A stretch of DNA of 64,000 nt from Leucobacter komagatae (GCF_000834055.1 NZ_JXSQ01000007.1:1-64000), one strand, 5' to 3'; shown: positions 20,701-29,075, numbered from the stretch's first letter. Notes: generated by a model from the sequence alone, not told the origin. Numbers and translations: made by a program.

Positions 20701-23700
20701 CGACTCGCTTCCGCTCCACGCGGCCGCTTCGATGGTCGCAAACGCGGTCACGGTGTACGTGTGCTTCGCTCCTGCGGCGAGCGCGACGTTGGTTGCGAGG
20801 GTCGCAGTGCCGTCGCCACTGAATGTGCCTGCCGCGTCTCCTGGGCCTTCCCATTCCGCAGCAGCGACGGTGATTCCAGCGCCATACTTCAGGGTGTCTG
20901 CCAGGCTGTATCGCGCGATGAGCGACTGGGATGCGTTCGTCACAGCCACCTCGTAGGTGACGATCCAGGAGCCATCTGCGGCCTGGGTCACCGAGGTCAC
21001 CGTCTTCTCGACGCCGACCCCCGGCTGCTCGACGGGTGAGCACGCGCTCGCCGAGTCGCTGCCGACACCGTTCGTCACGGTTGCGGTGTTCCAGAGCCCG
21101 GAGTCGTCAGCGCATTCGAGCGCGCCAGGTCCGGCGGCGGCCCCGAGCGTGACGTCGCGCGTCACCAGGTAGGTGTGCGTTGCGCCCGCGGAGATCACGC
21201 CGTTCGCGAGCGTACCTTCGCCGTCCCATTCGTCGTTCAGTGTTCCCGAGTCCGCGTGGGTTCCCCCGACGACGGTCGGATCTGCTGCGGACCAGGCGCC
21301 ACCGGTGACGCCATCTGGCAATGCTCGAGCGGTGTCGTCGAGCGTGTAGGCGAGCTGGATCGCGGAAGTGTTCGCGACCTGAATCTCATAGGCCAGGGTC
21401 CAGCTGCCGTCGTCGTTCTGGGAGCTCGGCCGCGCAGACTTCACGATTGTGGGTGCAGCTGGTTCTGCACAGCCGACATCGCTGTCGGTTCCGCCTGGGA
21501 AGGCGACTGTCGCCGAGTTGAAGAATGCGCCGCCGTCTGCGGGGTCGCAGGTCAGCTCTGGATCCGCGATCCCCTTGTCGAAGGAGGCTATGACGCGATA
21601 CACGAACCGCTTGGTCGTGTTGCCAGCGATGGGGCTGTCCGCCGCGGGAGCGGCAATCTCGGTGCCCGGGTCAGCGTCGTCTCGCCAGCTCGTCGACACG
21701 ACGGTGAAGCCGGTGCCGAGTTCAGGCGTGTCTGTGAGCGTGAAGGTGCTCGGAATCGCCGACGCGTTTGCGACGCTGAGGGGGTAGTCGATCTGCCACG
21801 TCAGGTCAGCGAGCTGAGTCACGTCGCCGTCGCCCTTCTCGATCGTGAGCGGCGGCTCGATCTGAGTGTTCACGATTGCGCACGTTGCGACGTCGCCTGC
21901 GCCGAGCACAAGCGCGTCGGCTGCGTCGGCATCGATGAGCTGTGGTTCGTCGCCGTTGACCACGCAAGAGAACTGTGTGCCGTTCTCGTAACCGCTCTGG
22001 CCCGCGGACTCGGCGAGGGTGTAGCTACCTGGGAGCACCGGGGTTGCTGCTGTGCCACCCGCGCCTTCCAGCTTCGCCTGCGTGCCCGGGTACGGGGTGA
22101 TCGGGGTATCGCCACCGATGCTCGGTGCGCTCCACTCGGCGCTCAGCGTCCAGCGGGCGTCGCCGAGTTCAACGGTCGTTACCTCGTCGCCGCGCTTGAT
22201 CTGCTTCACGAGTTCGAGCGTCGGCTTCGGGTCGTTCACTGCGGTGCACTTCGTCCAACCGCCCGGCTGCACAGTGACGCCGCCGTTGCGGCCGTCGCTC
22301 TGGTTCTGCGCCCACACGGGCTTGCCGTTGTCGAGCGAAGTCGCAACGACGCACACCCATGACCCTGTGGCCCCGAGCGCTTCGTTTGCCTGCCACTGCG
22401 ACTGAATCGTCGGCTGCCACTGTTGGACGTAGCCGCGAGCGCGAGCGGTCGTTGCTTCCTCGGCGAGCGGGTACACCGTGTCTGGTGTCACGTTTGCCGT
22501 TGCCGCAGCTGATCCCGTCACGCCTCCGGGCCCTGCGAGGGCTCCGCCCTGATTGAGCGCGTTCAGCGTCCACTCCGTCGCTGGCGTCTCGCCGGACGAC
22601 ACGGTCTTCTCCAGCGTCAGCTTGGTTTCGCATCGGACGGTGTTGGTGATCGTCACCTCGTTGATTCCCTTGTCGCTCGCGAGCGCAAGGTTGAGCTTGC
22701 CGTTGCTGAGCGCCGGACTATAGCTCGCCGTGTTCGTACACAGCAGCGGAAGGCCGTTGATGGTCTCGTCGATTGCGACGGTTGAGTCGACTGCGAGGTT
22801 CGAGAGCGTCTCGCCGAAGTTCGTCGCGCCGTTCGGGAGCCTGTCATTGCCGCTCAGTGCAAGCGCTGCGCTCAGGCCGGGAATCGACGTCGGCGCTTCA
22901 TTCGGTTTGGTCACCTCTTCGAAGCCCGGGGTACCGTCGGCGTCGATCTTCCAAACCTTGTTCACGCGCAATTGCGCGCTCCTGTCCTGCGCCTGGTTGT
23001 AGACGGTGCAGGTGACGGTCGCGTTTTGAATGGGGTCGACCGTGAAACCGGGTTTGGTTGGGTCGGTGATGTTGGTCACTGGCACGCTCGCGCCCGTGTC
23101 AGTTCGGGTACACACAGCGTTCTTGCCGCCCTGTGGCGCGATCTTGTGCGAAATATCGAGTGTCTCAGTGACGCTCATGCGGCGACTTGCTGCCGTCGTG
23201 TTCTCGAAGTTCGAGCGGAACCCGAGCACCCCGGTGTCACCGGTCACACCAGCGGCCGAGGTGCCGAACGACGTGCCGACCGTGTCCACGCGGACGGCGG
23301 TGCCTGGAGTCGTCGCGTTGAAGCCCCACGCGATGCGCGGCTGGGCGTCGGCGATCGTTTTCCCAACGGGGATCACCTGCTTGACGACGTTGACGGTGCC
23401 GTCACAGTTCGCTGAGGCGAGCTGGCGCAGCTGCGCGGAGAGGTTGTTCCAGTCGGCCACCTGGAAGTAGTCGTCGTCCATCCTCGGCCCCGAAATTGCC
23501 TTGAGGTTGTCGGGGTTGCCTTGCACGCCGAGGCCCACGCCGACGGCGATGATCTTCGTGTTTTGGGCTTTGATCGCGTTCGCCGAGGCGATCGCGTTTT
23601 CCATCTCGATGAATCGCGTCCCTTTCTGACCGTCGCCTCTCGGTCCGTACACGGTCGGCAAGCCGTCGGTGATCATGATCACTGCGTCGAGCTGACTCGC

Positions 23701-24966
23701 GACGCCGTTCAGCGACCAGAGCCCGGCATCCCAGTTCGTGTACTGGTTGGGGCTCGACGGGATGGACAGATTCAGCGCCTTCGCCTTCACCGGGCCAGCG
23801 AGCGCGGGCGTCGCGACGCTCGTGAGGCCAAGGAAGGCGTTGTTACTACCCCCCGCTGGAGCCCTGGTCGCAAACGTTTGGAGCGCGACCCGCGACGGGG
23901 TGCCCGTGAGAGCATCGACGACGGCGGCCGAGGCGTTCTGCACCTGCGTGAGCGCACCGCTCGTATTGCGCACGGAGCTCGAGAGGTCGACGAGCAGTGC
24001 AACGTCGATGCCGCACTCCTTCGGAACTTGCGGGTTGTCGCGCAAGCTCGACCAGGTGCCTGAGCTCGCGCGGAGATTGTCGCCCTGCGGCGCTGTAAAG
24101 ATTCTGGAGCCTGATCCCCCGGAACGAGCTGGGCCGGTGAAGAAGCTGTAGGGCTCGTTCGCGCCGACCTCGAGCCCTTCATCCGAGGTGTTCATCGAGG
24201 CGAGAATCGACCAGCCGGCCGGCGCCTCGACCGCGCGCACCACATAGCCAGGAGCGTTGTTGTTCGAGCCACGGGTAGGCACCTTCATCCAGCACTGACC
24301 GTTCTGGTCGGTGGTGCAGGTCGCAACCGCGGTGTTGTTTGTCACGTTCGTGAGGCTGGAGGCCTGAAAGGCGCTGAAGGCAGCGCCCGCGAGGTTCGCG
24401 CGGCCGTTCGCCGCCGTCCGGTCGCCGGTCGCGGTGATGCGGATCAGCCATTCCTGCGCGCCCGGTTGCGTACCCAGCCCCGGCCCACCGCTGAGCGTCG
24501 GGACCGCCGCTGGGGTGACATCCACTGCGGCGCCGCGCGGCTGGTTTCCGGGCGGAGCGCTCGACTGCGCTTGCTCGTCCTCACCCGCGGGGGCTTCGGG
24601 TGGTGGACCTGCCGGCGTGTCCGGCCCCGGCTCTGCCGCTTCCTCGCTCGGACCGGGCGAGGTCGAGACGTCAGTCTCGTCTTCGGATGGCGAAGCTTGC
24701 TGCCCCGCAGGCGGGGCAGCGGTTTCCCCTGGGTCTACCAGACTTGCGTTCTGCGCCGCCAGACCGCGGTCCGCTGGCTGGATAGCTGTCGCGGAAGCCG
24801 CCGTCGGTAGTCCTGTGTATAACACTGCGACCGCGAGCATTCCGCTCAGTATGCGCTGAGTGTTGCGTGTTTTTGCTCGCGAAAAAAAAATGCGGCTGCC
24901 GTCTCGACATGCGCTTCCCCTTTTATCCCCATTGATGCTGCTAATATCTCCATCCCCATGGAGCAT
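17731..24966 (-). CDS. Giant VWA/DUF11-repeat surface protein with LAITG sortase signal; N-terminus ambiguous
   Basis: About 2,411 residues counted from the ATG at 24966. Order: basic n-region and hydrophobic core (about 43-58, MLAVAVLYTGLP, then ASATA); Pro/Glu-rich linker; SpaA/prealbumin-like domain (about 174-272); VWA domain with MIDAS DLSSS and ITDG (about 315-515); further Ig-like modules; six long repeats with DUF11-like openings (TIVKS, GVEKT, TVTKS) between about 1040 and 1900; two DUF11 domains (about 1914 and 2225); and LAITG, a hydrophobic helix and RRRRR at the end. This is a class E sortase type anchor, so a cell-wall adhesin is likely. The best ribosome-binding site serves a different ATG (24910), out of frame by one base across a T9 tract; the in-frame ATG at 24966 and TTG at 25002 are weak. 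Confidence 0.85.
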   Translation of the reverse strand: MLHGDGDISSINGDKRGSACRDGSRIFFSRAKTRNTQRILSGMLAVAVLYTGLPTAASATAIQPADRGLAAQNASLVDPGETAAPPAGQQASPSEDETDVSTSPGPSEEAAEPGPDTPAGPPPEAPAGEDEQAQSSAPPGNQPRGAAVDVTPAAVPTLSGGPGLGTQPGAQEWLIRITATGDRTAANGRANLAGAAFSAFQASSLTNVTNNTAVATCTTDQNGQCWMKVPTRGSNNNAPGYVVRAVEAPAGWSILASMNTSDEGLEVGANEPYSFFTGPARSGGSGSRIFTAPQGDNLRASSGTWSSLRDNPQVPKECGIDVALLVDLSSSVRNTSGALTQVQNASAAVVDALTGTPSRVALQTFATRAPAGGSNNAFLGLTSVATPALAGPVKAKALNLSIPSSPNQYTNWDAGLWSLNGVASQLDAVIMITDGLPTVYGPRGDGQKGTRFIEMENAIASANAIKAQNTKIIAVGVGLGVQGNPDNLKAISGPRMDDDYFQVADWNNLSAQLRQLASANCDGTVNVVKQVIPVGKTIADAQPRIAWGFNATTPGTAVRVDTVGTSFGTSAAGVTGDTGVLGFRSNFENTTAASRRMSVTETLDISHKIAPQGGKNAVCTRTDTGASVPVTNITDPTKPGFTVDPIQNATVTCTVYNQAQDRSAQLRVNKVWKIDADGTPGFEEVTKPNEAPTSIPGLSAALALSGNDRLPNGATNFGETLSNLAVDSTVAIDETINGLPLLCTNTASYSPALSNGKLNLALASDKGINEVTITNTVRCETKLTLEKTVSSGETPATEWTLNALNQGGALAGPGGVTGSAAATANVTPDTVYPLAEEATTARARGYVQQWQPTIQSQWQANEALGATGSWVCVVATSLDNGKPVWAQNQSDGRNGGVTVQPGGWTKCTAVNDPKPTLELVKQIKRGDEVTTVELGDARWTLSAEWSAPSIGGDTPITPYPGTQAKLEGAGGTAATPVLPGSYTLAESAGQSGYENGTQFSCVVNGDEPQLIDADAADALVLGAGDVATCAIVNTQIEPPLTIEKGDGDVTQLADLTWQIDYPLSVANASAIPSTFTLTDTPELGTGFTVVSTSWRDDADPGTEIAAPAADSPIAGNTTKRFVYRVIASFDKGIADPELTCDPADGGAFFNSATVAFPGGTDSDVGCAEPAAPTIVKSARPSSQNDDGSWTLAYEIQVANTSAIQLAYTLDDTARALPDGVTGGAWSAADPTVVGGTHADSGTLNDEWDGEGTLANGVISAGATHTYLVTRDVTLGAAAGPGALECADDSGLWNTATVTNGVGSDSASACSPVEQPGVGVEKTVTSVTQAADGSWIVTYEVAVTNASQSLIARYSLADTLKYGAGITVAAAEWEGPGDAAGTFSGDGTATLATNVALAAGAKHTYTVTAFATIEAAAWSGSESKLTCSADETAGGFLNAATVTAAGVSHTDADCAEPGVPSIAKTAVGAVQDATDPDLWHVSYLLTVTPSGFDTFYSLTDTPAFADGIALGAGTAKRTGDDQSQAAFPITPGTVFAGSPVALGATDEPHTWLVTWEASLPGELSPELSECAGTGTAFFNTAALLQGTEIIDEGNVCVPVQERIYPTVTKSVVQTSQDPDGNWTVDYVIRVSVPTKGAANPEGLSAKYDLDDALNFGAGIDISSASWSTEGGAGGDFDSATWSAKLAHGTSIKAGDTHEYQVKVNARVTSRALTGGTSECTPGEDGAAGFLNTAELTSGSVTTPVEACAEPVLPTIEKTGGETTDNGDGTFGLSYEIAVRYPTTEAANPAGLKFTLTDEPQLPAGVELVGDWAATAATDATPSPRNTRWDGTGTWTIVSGAAFTPDGVRAGHTEYRYTVTATVKVTTTDKGTPAECADTGGSGIVIPNIGRIASGDFEAEDDGCQVVNVPDITDVSINKTAELAEGETSVQPGDTFDYVLTVKNEGNVPATDVTVTDSDISDRLRVTGLAVEPNSGWGPAPGFTGNKVELSIDEIGVGESVTVRVTVEFLPATAMDEKPILSGDPKPDAPVALDSLQNTACVEMVGDANPDNNCDDAEVPTRDLTATVYTLCVADAPLLGWSVNKSALLKDLPVKFRWTPDGAIATTDPAAVTLASPGGSASWNDEITWPGSAFTPSGISIDYPGWRAIRASDLNAAGKYLLPGTTTEMTKAQAAEYVFNGLILDPSELDFAWRGNTTIEFSVNPTLTFNAGYPPATAGCGAARHSDVRIDKEASTTRTQPGKPFDYTLAVKNVSDDSAAEGVVVTDKIPTDLRVSEVTWAGKGEAGTFPNWRECSVTGQSSSGYGGTLRCVLFGPLQPNGATGGASQAPTITLSVVVDPASTRTAVTNTAIVEFHTFGDPEDSGKHSDSATVLLWGLAITGGQLGSIAGVAGGLLLLGGAALLWRRRRQPTS
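24882..24890 (-). repeat. T9 homopolymer in adhesin signal-peptide region
   Basis: Nine consecutive T on the coding strand. From the well-placed ATG at 24910 the tract must be eight T (or five or eleven) to read into the signal peptide; with nine the product stops after 79 residues at 24671. Confidence 0.8.
24908..24924 (-). promoter_or_regulatory. Strong ribosome-binding site and ATG out of frame with the adhesin
   Basis: AAGGGG with a six-base gap before ATG (24910). The short reading frame begins MSRRQPHFFF, a typical basic start for a signal peptide, and would join SRAKTRNTQ of the adhesin if one T were lost. Confidence 0.6.
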
Positions 24967-25436
24967 GCTGGGAACTCTAAGCTCGATAATTTGTAAAAGC
25001 AAGCAAAAAGATTGCTAACTCCAATCAAACAATTGGCCGGTTCTGATGCACTGCGGCGGCAGGCGCGACCGCTTGCGCCTCATTGCCATCACTATGACTA
25101 TCGCGCTGATCTGGACTTTCGTTTCAGAAACTCCGGACGAGAGACCGCGTCGAAGGTTGGCATAATTTGGGGTTTTTTGCGCCGTAACAAATTGCTATTA
25201 TTCGGCCACTCAATCCGCATTTCGGACGGAACTAGGCTCAACACCGCGACCGCCGGCCTCGCCTTTGACCATCGGGCGACACGCCCAACAGCTCCGCAAG
25301 GAGGCAAATCAGAACGAACTCGCCGCGGCGCAATTGCCCTCCGCGGCAGCACCCCGTTCGCCGTTCACGCGGACCCATCGTGGCCCAGCCGAGAATCGAC
25401 CCGAGCACGATGCGCGGCGCGCCAGAGGGTGAAAGA
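24967..25436. other. AT-richer region upstream of the adhesin gene
   Basis: This spacer is clearly more AT-rich than its surroundings, especially at 25160-25210 and 24960-25020. It probably holds the adhesin promoter and a long leader. On the minus strand TTGTTA and TTATGC about 19 bases apart are a weak candidate promoter. No gene is supported. Confidence 0.4.
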
Positions 25437-25465
25437 CCGGACGAAGCTGGGGGGGCTTCGTCCGG
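25437..25465. terminator. Hairpin terminator
   Basis: CCGGACGAAGC and GCTTCGTCCGG pair over 11 bp with a 7-base loop. T/C-rich sequence follows on both strands (CCTTTCCTT on plus, TCTTTC on minus). On the minus strand it lies about 95 bases past the stop of the fragment at 25559. Confidence 0.7.
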
Positions 25466-25558
25466 CCTTTCCTTACATCGCAGCGGGGGCTAATGGGGAT
25501 TAAGCGCCGAGTTAAACTTGGGGGAAGCCTCGGCTCCCACGCTGCGGGCTTTCGGGCA

Positions 25559-25885
25559 TCACACTCCGTTTGGAACTCGCCTGCAACCTGGCAGAACGAG
25601 CGATAGTGCAATGATTCCAGCAACTCCGAGCATAGCTCCAAGCTCCCGAATCGCCGCAGGAGCGGTCGACCCACTCGCGGCGATGGGCGTCGTCTGCCCT
25701 GGTCGGGAACCGGCATGCGGATTCGCTGGAGGATCAGTTAGCTGATGAGTTGCCGCACGATGGAAACGTGCGGTCGTGCCGGCGAGGGCCGTAGCGGTGG
25801 GCTCGATGCTCGGCGAACCGGCAACGTCGGCCGTCGCTGTGGCGCTCCTATCGGAGCGACCCTTAACCTTTACCATTGATTTCAT
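25559..25885 (-). pseudogene. Degenerate surface-protein C-terminus (possible)
   Basis: A 108-codon frame from ATG 25885. Its Ser/Thr/Pro/Ala-rich body leads into PIAASGSTAPAAIRELGAML and then a hydrophobic stretch GVAGIIALSLVLPGCRR at the very end. This resembles a decayed LAxTG-type sorting signal: motif, membrane segment, basic tail. There is no signal peptide and no ribosome-binding site, so it looks like the relic of a larger surface protein. A terminator hairpin lies downstream. Low confidence. Confidence 0.3.
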
Positions 25886-26057
25886 CTCAATTCGCTGTGG
25901 GAAGTCCCAGCCAACACAATGCAAAAGCTCATATGGCTATACCCTCTCGATAACCGCCATGCCATGTCAAGGTTTTTCGCTCCGACGCGCGGCGAAGCAG
26001 CGGATCCACCCGGCTAGCACACGCGCACAGCGCGCTTTCTCAAGCGGATGGGGCAAA

Positions 26058-26525
26058 ATGGAAAGCACTATGACCCCGAGAAATCTGTTCCGGCTGTTCG
26101 CAACCGCAGAAGTGATCACCTGGGCAGGCCTCATTGCCGCGCTCATCCTCCGCGCGACGGGTGTGACCGATGGCGCTGTCCGCATCGCAGGCGGAATACA
26201 CGGCTTTATCTTCCTCGCATACGGGGTAACGACAGTGTTCGTGTGGGTGAACCAACGCTGGCGAGTTGGCACGGGAATCACGGGGCTACTTCTCGCTGTC
26301 GTCCCGTTTGCGACGTACCCGTTCGAGCGGTCGCTCGATCGGCGCGGCCTCCTTGCCGGACCGTGGCGGCTGCGCCCAGGTGGCGACGCACCAGCGGGAT
26401 TTGTTGAACACGTGCAGGCTTGGATACTTCGGCGCCCGATCCTCGCGATCACCCTCATCGTGATCCTCATCGTGCTCGTCTTCGTGACGCTCCTCTGGCT
26501 AGGCCCACCCATACCAAAGGGCTAG
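26058..26525 (+). CDS. DUF3817 integral membrane protein
   Basis: 155 residues with four to five membrane helices: an N-terminal RLFATAEVITWAGLIAALIL, then GGIHGFIFLAYGVTTVFVW, GLLLAVVPFATYPFER, and a C-terminal helix ITLIVILIVLVFVTLLW. The GGIHG and PFER stretches fit the DUF3817 family. ATG at 26058 is used; ATG at 26070 is possible. 23 bases before the pirin gene, so probably the first gene of that operon. Function unknown. Confidence 0.75.
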   Translation: MESTMTPRNLFRLFATAEVITWAGLIAALILRATGVTDGAVRIAGGIHGFIFLAYGVTTVFVWVNQRWRVGTGITGLLLAVVPFATYPFERSLDRRGLLAGPWRLRPGGDAPAGFVEHVQAWILRRPILAITLIVILIVLVFVTLLWLGPPIPKG

Positions 26526-26548
26526 TATCCTCCGAAAGGAGGCATCCC

Positions 26549-27979
26549 ATGAGCAATCTAGAGAGCAACCCCACGGAGCGCCGTTGCGCTGCGGGGCCGG
26601 GCGAACCTGGCCACGTCGAAGTCCTTGAGCCGCGGGAGGTACCCCTGGGTGGCCTGCGCGGCATGCCGGTGAGACGAACGCTCCCGCAGCGCGGCAGAAG
26701 CCTCATCGGAGCCTGGTGTTTCCTCGACCACTATGGGCCAGACAGCGTTGCAGATACGGGCGGGATGAATGTCCGCGCACACCCGCACACCGGCCTCCAA
26801 ACGGTGAGTTGGCTTTTCTCCGGCACAATTGAACACCGCGACAGTGCCGGAAATCATGCTCTCGTCAAGCCGGGTGAACTCAACCTCATGACCGCGGGGT
26901 CGGGGATTAGCCACTCCGAGCGATCCACAGCAGACACCACTGTGCTCCACGGCGCCCAACTGTGGGTTGCGCTGCCCGAGCGAGCACGCGGGATCGAGAA
27001 ACGTTTCGACCACTACGCGCCGCCAACGGTAACGGGCGAGGGATTCACCGCCAAGGTCTTCCTCGGCTCGCTGCTCGGCGAGGTCTCGCCCGTCGCGACC
27101 CACACACCGCTCGTAGGCGCCGAACTCACCCTTGCCCCTGGCGCATCGCTCACGCTCTCCGTTGACCCTGCTCACGAACACGGTGTGCTCGTTGACCACG
27201 GATCGACGACGCTTGCAGCTGGCGAGTCTTTGCCGACAGAGCTCGCACGCGAGGAGCTCGGCTTTGCCGCGGCCGGCTGCCCAACCATCGAGCTTGCTGC
27301 CGGCCCGGATGGCGCGAGACTACTCGTGATTGGCGGAGCACCGCTCGACGAGGAACTCGTCATGTGGTGGAACTTCATCGGCGGCAGCCACGAGGAAGTG
27401 GCCGCGGCACGCGACGCTTGGCAAGCGACGATCGCGGACGCAGAGTCAGGCGCTTCCTCGCAAGGATCTCGCTATGGCCTCCCAGACGGAGAGCCCGAGC
27501 CGCCTCTCCCTGCACCGGCGCTCCCCACCGCGCGTCTGCTCCCGAGGAGTCAGCTCCCCCCGCTACCGGAGGCCACCCCGACAACACCAACGACGCCGGG
27601 GGCGTCGCCGGCTGCTCAGCGCAGCCACCCGTCCGCTTCCGCCCCCACCACACCAACCGAGGAGGACCCATTGGTAGAACAGCCATCGTCGATCCGCGTC
27701 GCACACGAGCCGGGCGAACGCCGCTACGCGATCTACCTCGATGACGCGCTTGCCGGCTTCGCCGACTACCGTGTGACGCCGGGTGGTGGGCGCGCATTCG
27801 TGCACACTGAAATCGCGCCAGAGTTTGGTGGCCGCGGCCTCGCCGGTACTCTCGTAGCGGAAGCCATCGCGGATACCCATGGGGCAGGACTTCGCATCGT
27901 CCCCTATTGCCCCTTCGTCTCGGCCTGGCTCAAAAAGCACCCACAATACGAGGAGTCCGTCGATTGGCCGAACACGTAG
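26549..27979 (+). CDS. Pirin-GNAT acetyltransferase fusion
   Basis: 476 residues. Residues 1 to about 310 form a pirin bicupin: the metal-site region is RAHPHTGLQT with HSER further on, and the pirin tail motif RYGLPDG precedes PPLPAPALPTARLLPRS. A Pro/Thr/Ser-rich linker (about 312-372) leads to a small YidJ-type N-acetyltransferase domain (GNAT_acetyltr_2) at about 375-476 with the acetyl-CoA loop APEFGGRGLAGTL and ending PYCPFVSAWLKKHPQY. ATG at 26549 follows AAAGGAGG. Bacterial pirins often have quercetinase or regulatory roles; the fused function is unknown. A nested start may also yield the GNAT domain alone. Confidence 0.85.
   Translation: MSNLESNPTERRCAAGPGEPGHVEVLEPREVPLGGLRGMPVRRTLPQRGRSLIGAWCFLDHYGPDSVADTGGMNVRAHPHTGLQTVSWLFSGTIEHRDSAGNHALVKPGELNLMTAGSGISHSERSTADTTVLHGAQLWVALPERARGIEKRFDHYAPPTVTGEGFTAKVFLGSLLGEVSPVATHTPLVGAELTLAPGASLTLSVDPAHEHGVLVDHGSTTLAAGESLPTELAREELGFAAAGCPTIELAAGPDGARLLVIGGAPLDEELVMWWNFIGGSHEEVAAARDAWQATIADAESGASSQGSRYGLPDGEPEPPLPAPALPTARLLPRSQLPPLPEATPTTPTTPGASPAAQRSHPSASAPTTPTEEDPLVEQPSSIRVAHEPGERRYAIYLDDALAGFADYRVTPGGGRAFVHTEIAPEFGGRGLAGTLVAEAIADTHGAGLRIVPYCPFVSAWLKKHPQYEESVDWPNT
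27659..27673 (+). promoter_or_regulatory. Internal ribosome-binding site and TTG for a free GNAT domain
   Basis: GAGGAGG, five bases, then TTG (27671) in frame with the GNAT part of the pirin fusion. Initiation here would give a 102-residue protein, the normal size of stand-alone GNAT_acetyltr_2 proteins. Confidence 0.5.
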
Positions 27980-28942
27980 CCGAGCCCATCCGAGTAAGCG
28001 CGGTCGTTATCCGCGACCCAGAGGGTCGTGTCTTGAACGTCCGCAAGCGCGGCACATCGACGCTTATGCTTCCGGGCGGCAAGCCCGAGCCGGGCGAGGA
28101 TCCGCGGGACACCGCCGTTCGTGAATTCCGCGAGGAACTGGGCGTCGAGCTGAACCCGCTCTGGTTGCGCGGCCTCGGCGAGTTTCGCTCGCCAGCGGCA
28201 AACGAACCGGCACGGGATGTGCTCGCGCACGTCTTCGAACACCCCCACGTCGCTGTCGACCGGCCCCTCGCTGAGATCGAGCACCTCGAGTGGGTGGATC
28301 CGGCCGTGCCACATCCCGCGATGGCACCACTCAACACCGAACACGTGTTCCCTGCGATCTCGAGCAGTAGCAGGCCTCCACAGCGCCTCGCGGTGTTTAC
28401 CGGCTCTGCGCTCGGACGGAAGCCCGAATTCGCCGCCGGTGCGACGGCTTTCGGATCAGCGATGGCCGCTGCCGGAATCGATCTCGTCTATGGCGGCGGA
28501 AAAGTGGGCTTGATGGGCACCGTCGCCGACGCGGTTCTCGCCGCGGGCGGAGAAGCGTTCGGCGTCATCACAGAGTCCCTCCTCGCAGGAGAGACCGGGC
28601 ACCCGGGCCTCACCAGGCTCGAAGTTGTCCCCGCGATGCCGGAACGCAAGCGCCGCATGGCCGAGCTCACCGATGCGTTCGTCGCGCTGCCTGGCGGCCC
28701 TGGAACGCTCGAGGAAATCTTCGAGGTGTGGACTTGGGTGACGCTCGGGATCCATACGAAACCCGTCGCGCTCTACGACATTGCCGGGTATTGGCAGCCG
28801 CTGCTTGCTGCACTCGATGCAATGGTGGACGCCGGCTTCTCTTCCCCCCGCCGCACGCGCCTCCCTCATCGTGGCAACGACTCCAGAGGAACTCTTCGCG
28901 AAGATCGCGAGATGGGAGCCCCCGCGTCCGAAGTGGACGTAG
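27964..28942 (+). CDS. Nudix hydrolase-LOG family fusion, frameshifted near its C-terminus
   Basis: The N-terminal Nudix domain has GGKPEPGE and REFREELG matching the Nudix box (residues about 39-61), for hydrolysis of nucleoside diphosphate derivatives. From about residue 136 comes a LOG/lysine-decarboxylase-like Rossmann domain with YGGGKVGLMG and PGGPGTLEE, the phosphoribohydrolase signature that releases bases from nucleoside monophosphates. TTG 27964 has AGGAG eight bases upstream and overlaps the pirin-GNAT stop. At a C6 tract (28844-28849) the frame shifts by one; with five C the protein ends SPAARASLIV...PPRPKWT at TAG 28942. As given it would run on to 29250 as nonsense. Confidence 0.75.
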
Positions 28943-28970
28943 TAACGACCTCACGCTCGGCTGGGAGGCT

Positions 28971-28998
28971 GGGGCTCTGGGGCTGGGGCTCTGGGGCT
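28971..28998. repeat. 14-bp tandem duplication GGGGCTCTGGGGCT
   Basis: Two perfect copies (28971-28984, 28985-28998) in the spacer between the LOG gene and the AI-2E permease. Confidence 0.5.
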
Positions 28999-29075
28999 GG
29001 AGCTCGGGAGTCTGGATCTCGGTCCCCGAAGCCGCGAGCCTCCGGCTCACCCATGCCGGCAAAACCTCAGTACAT

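Noticed and set aside
25012-25503. 163-codon plus-strand frame upstream of the adhesin
   Set aside because: Composition is atypical, it spans an AT-rich promoter-like region and a terminator hairpin, and has no ribosome-binding site or motif.
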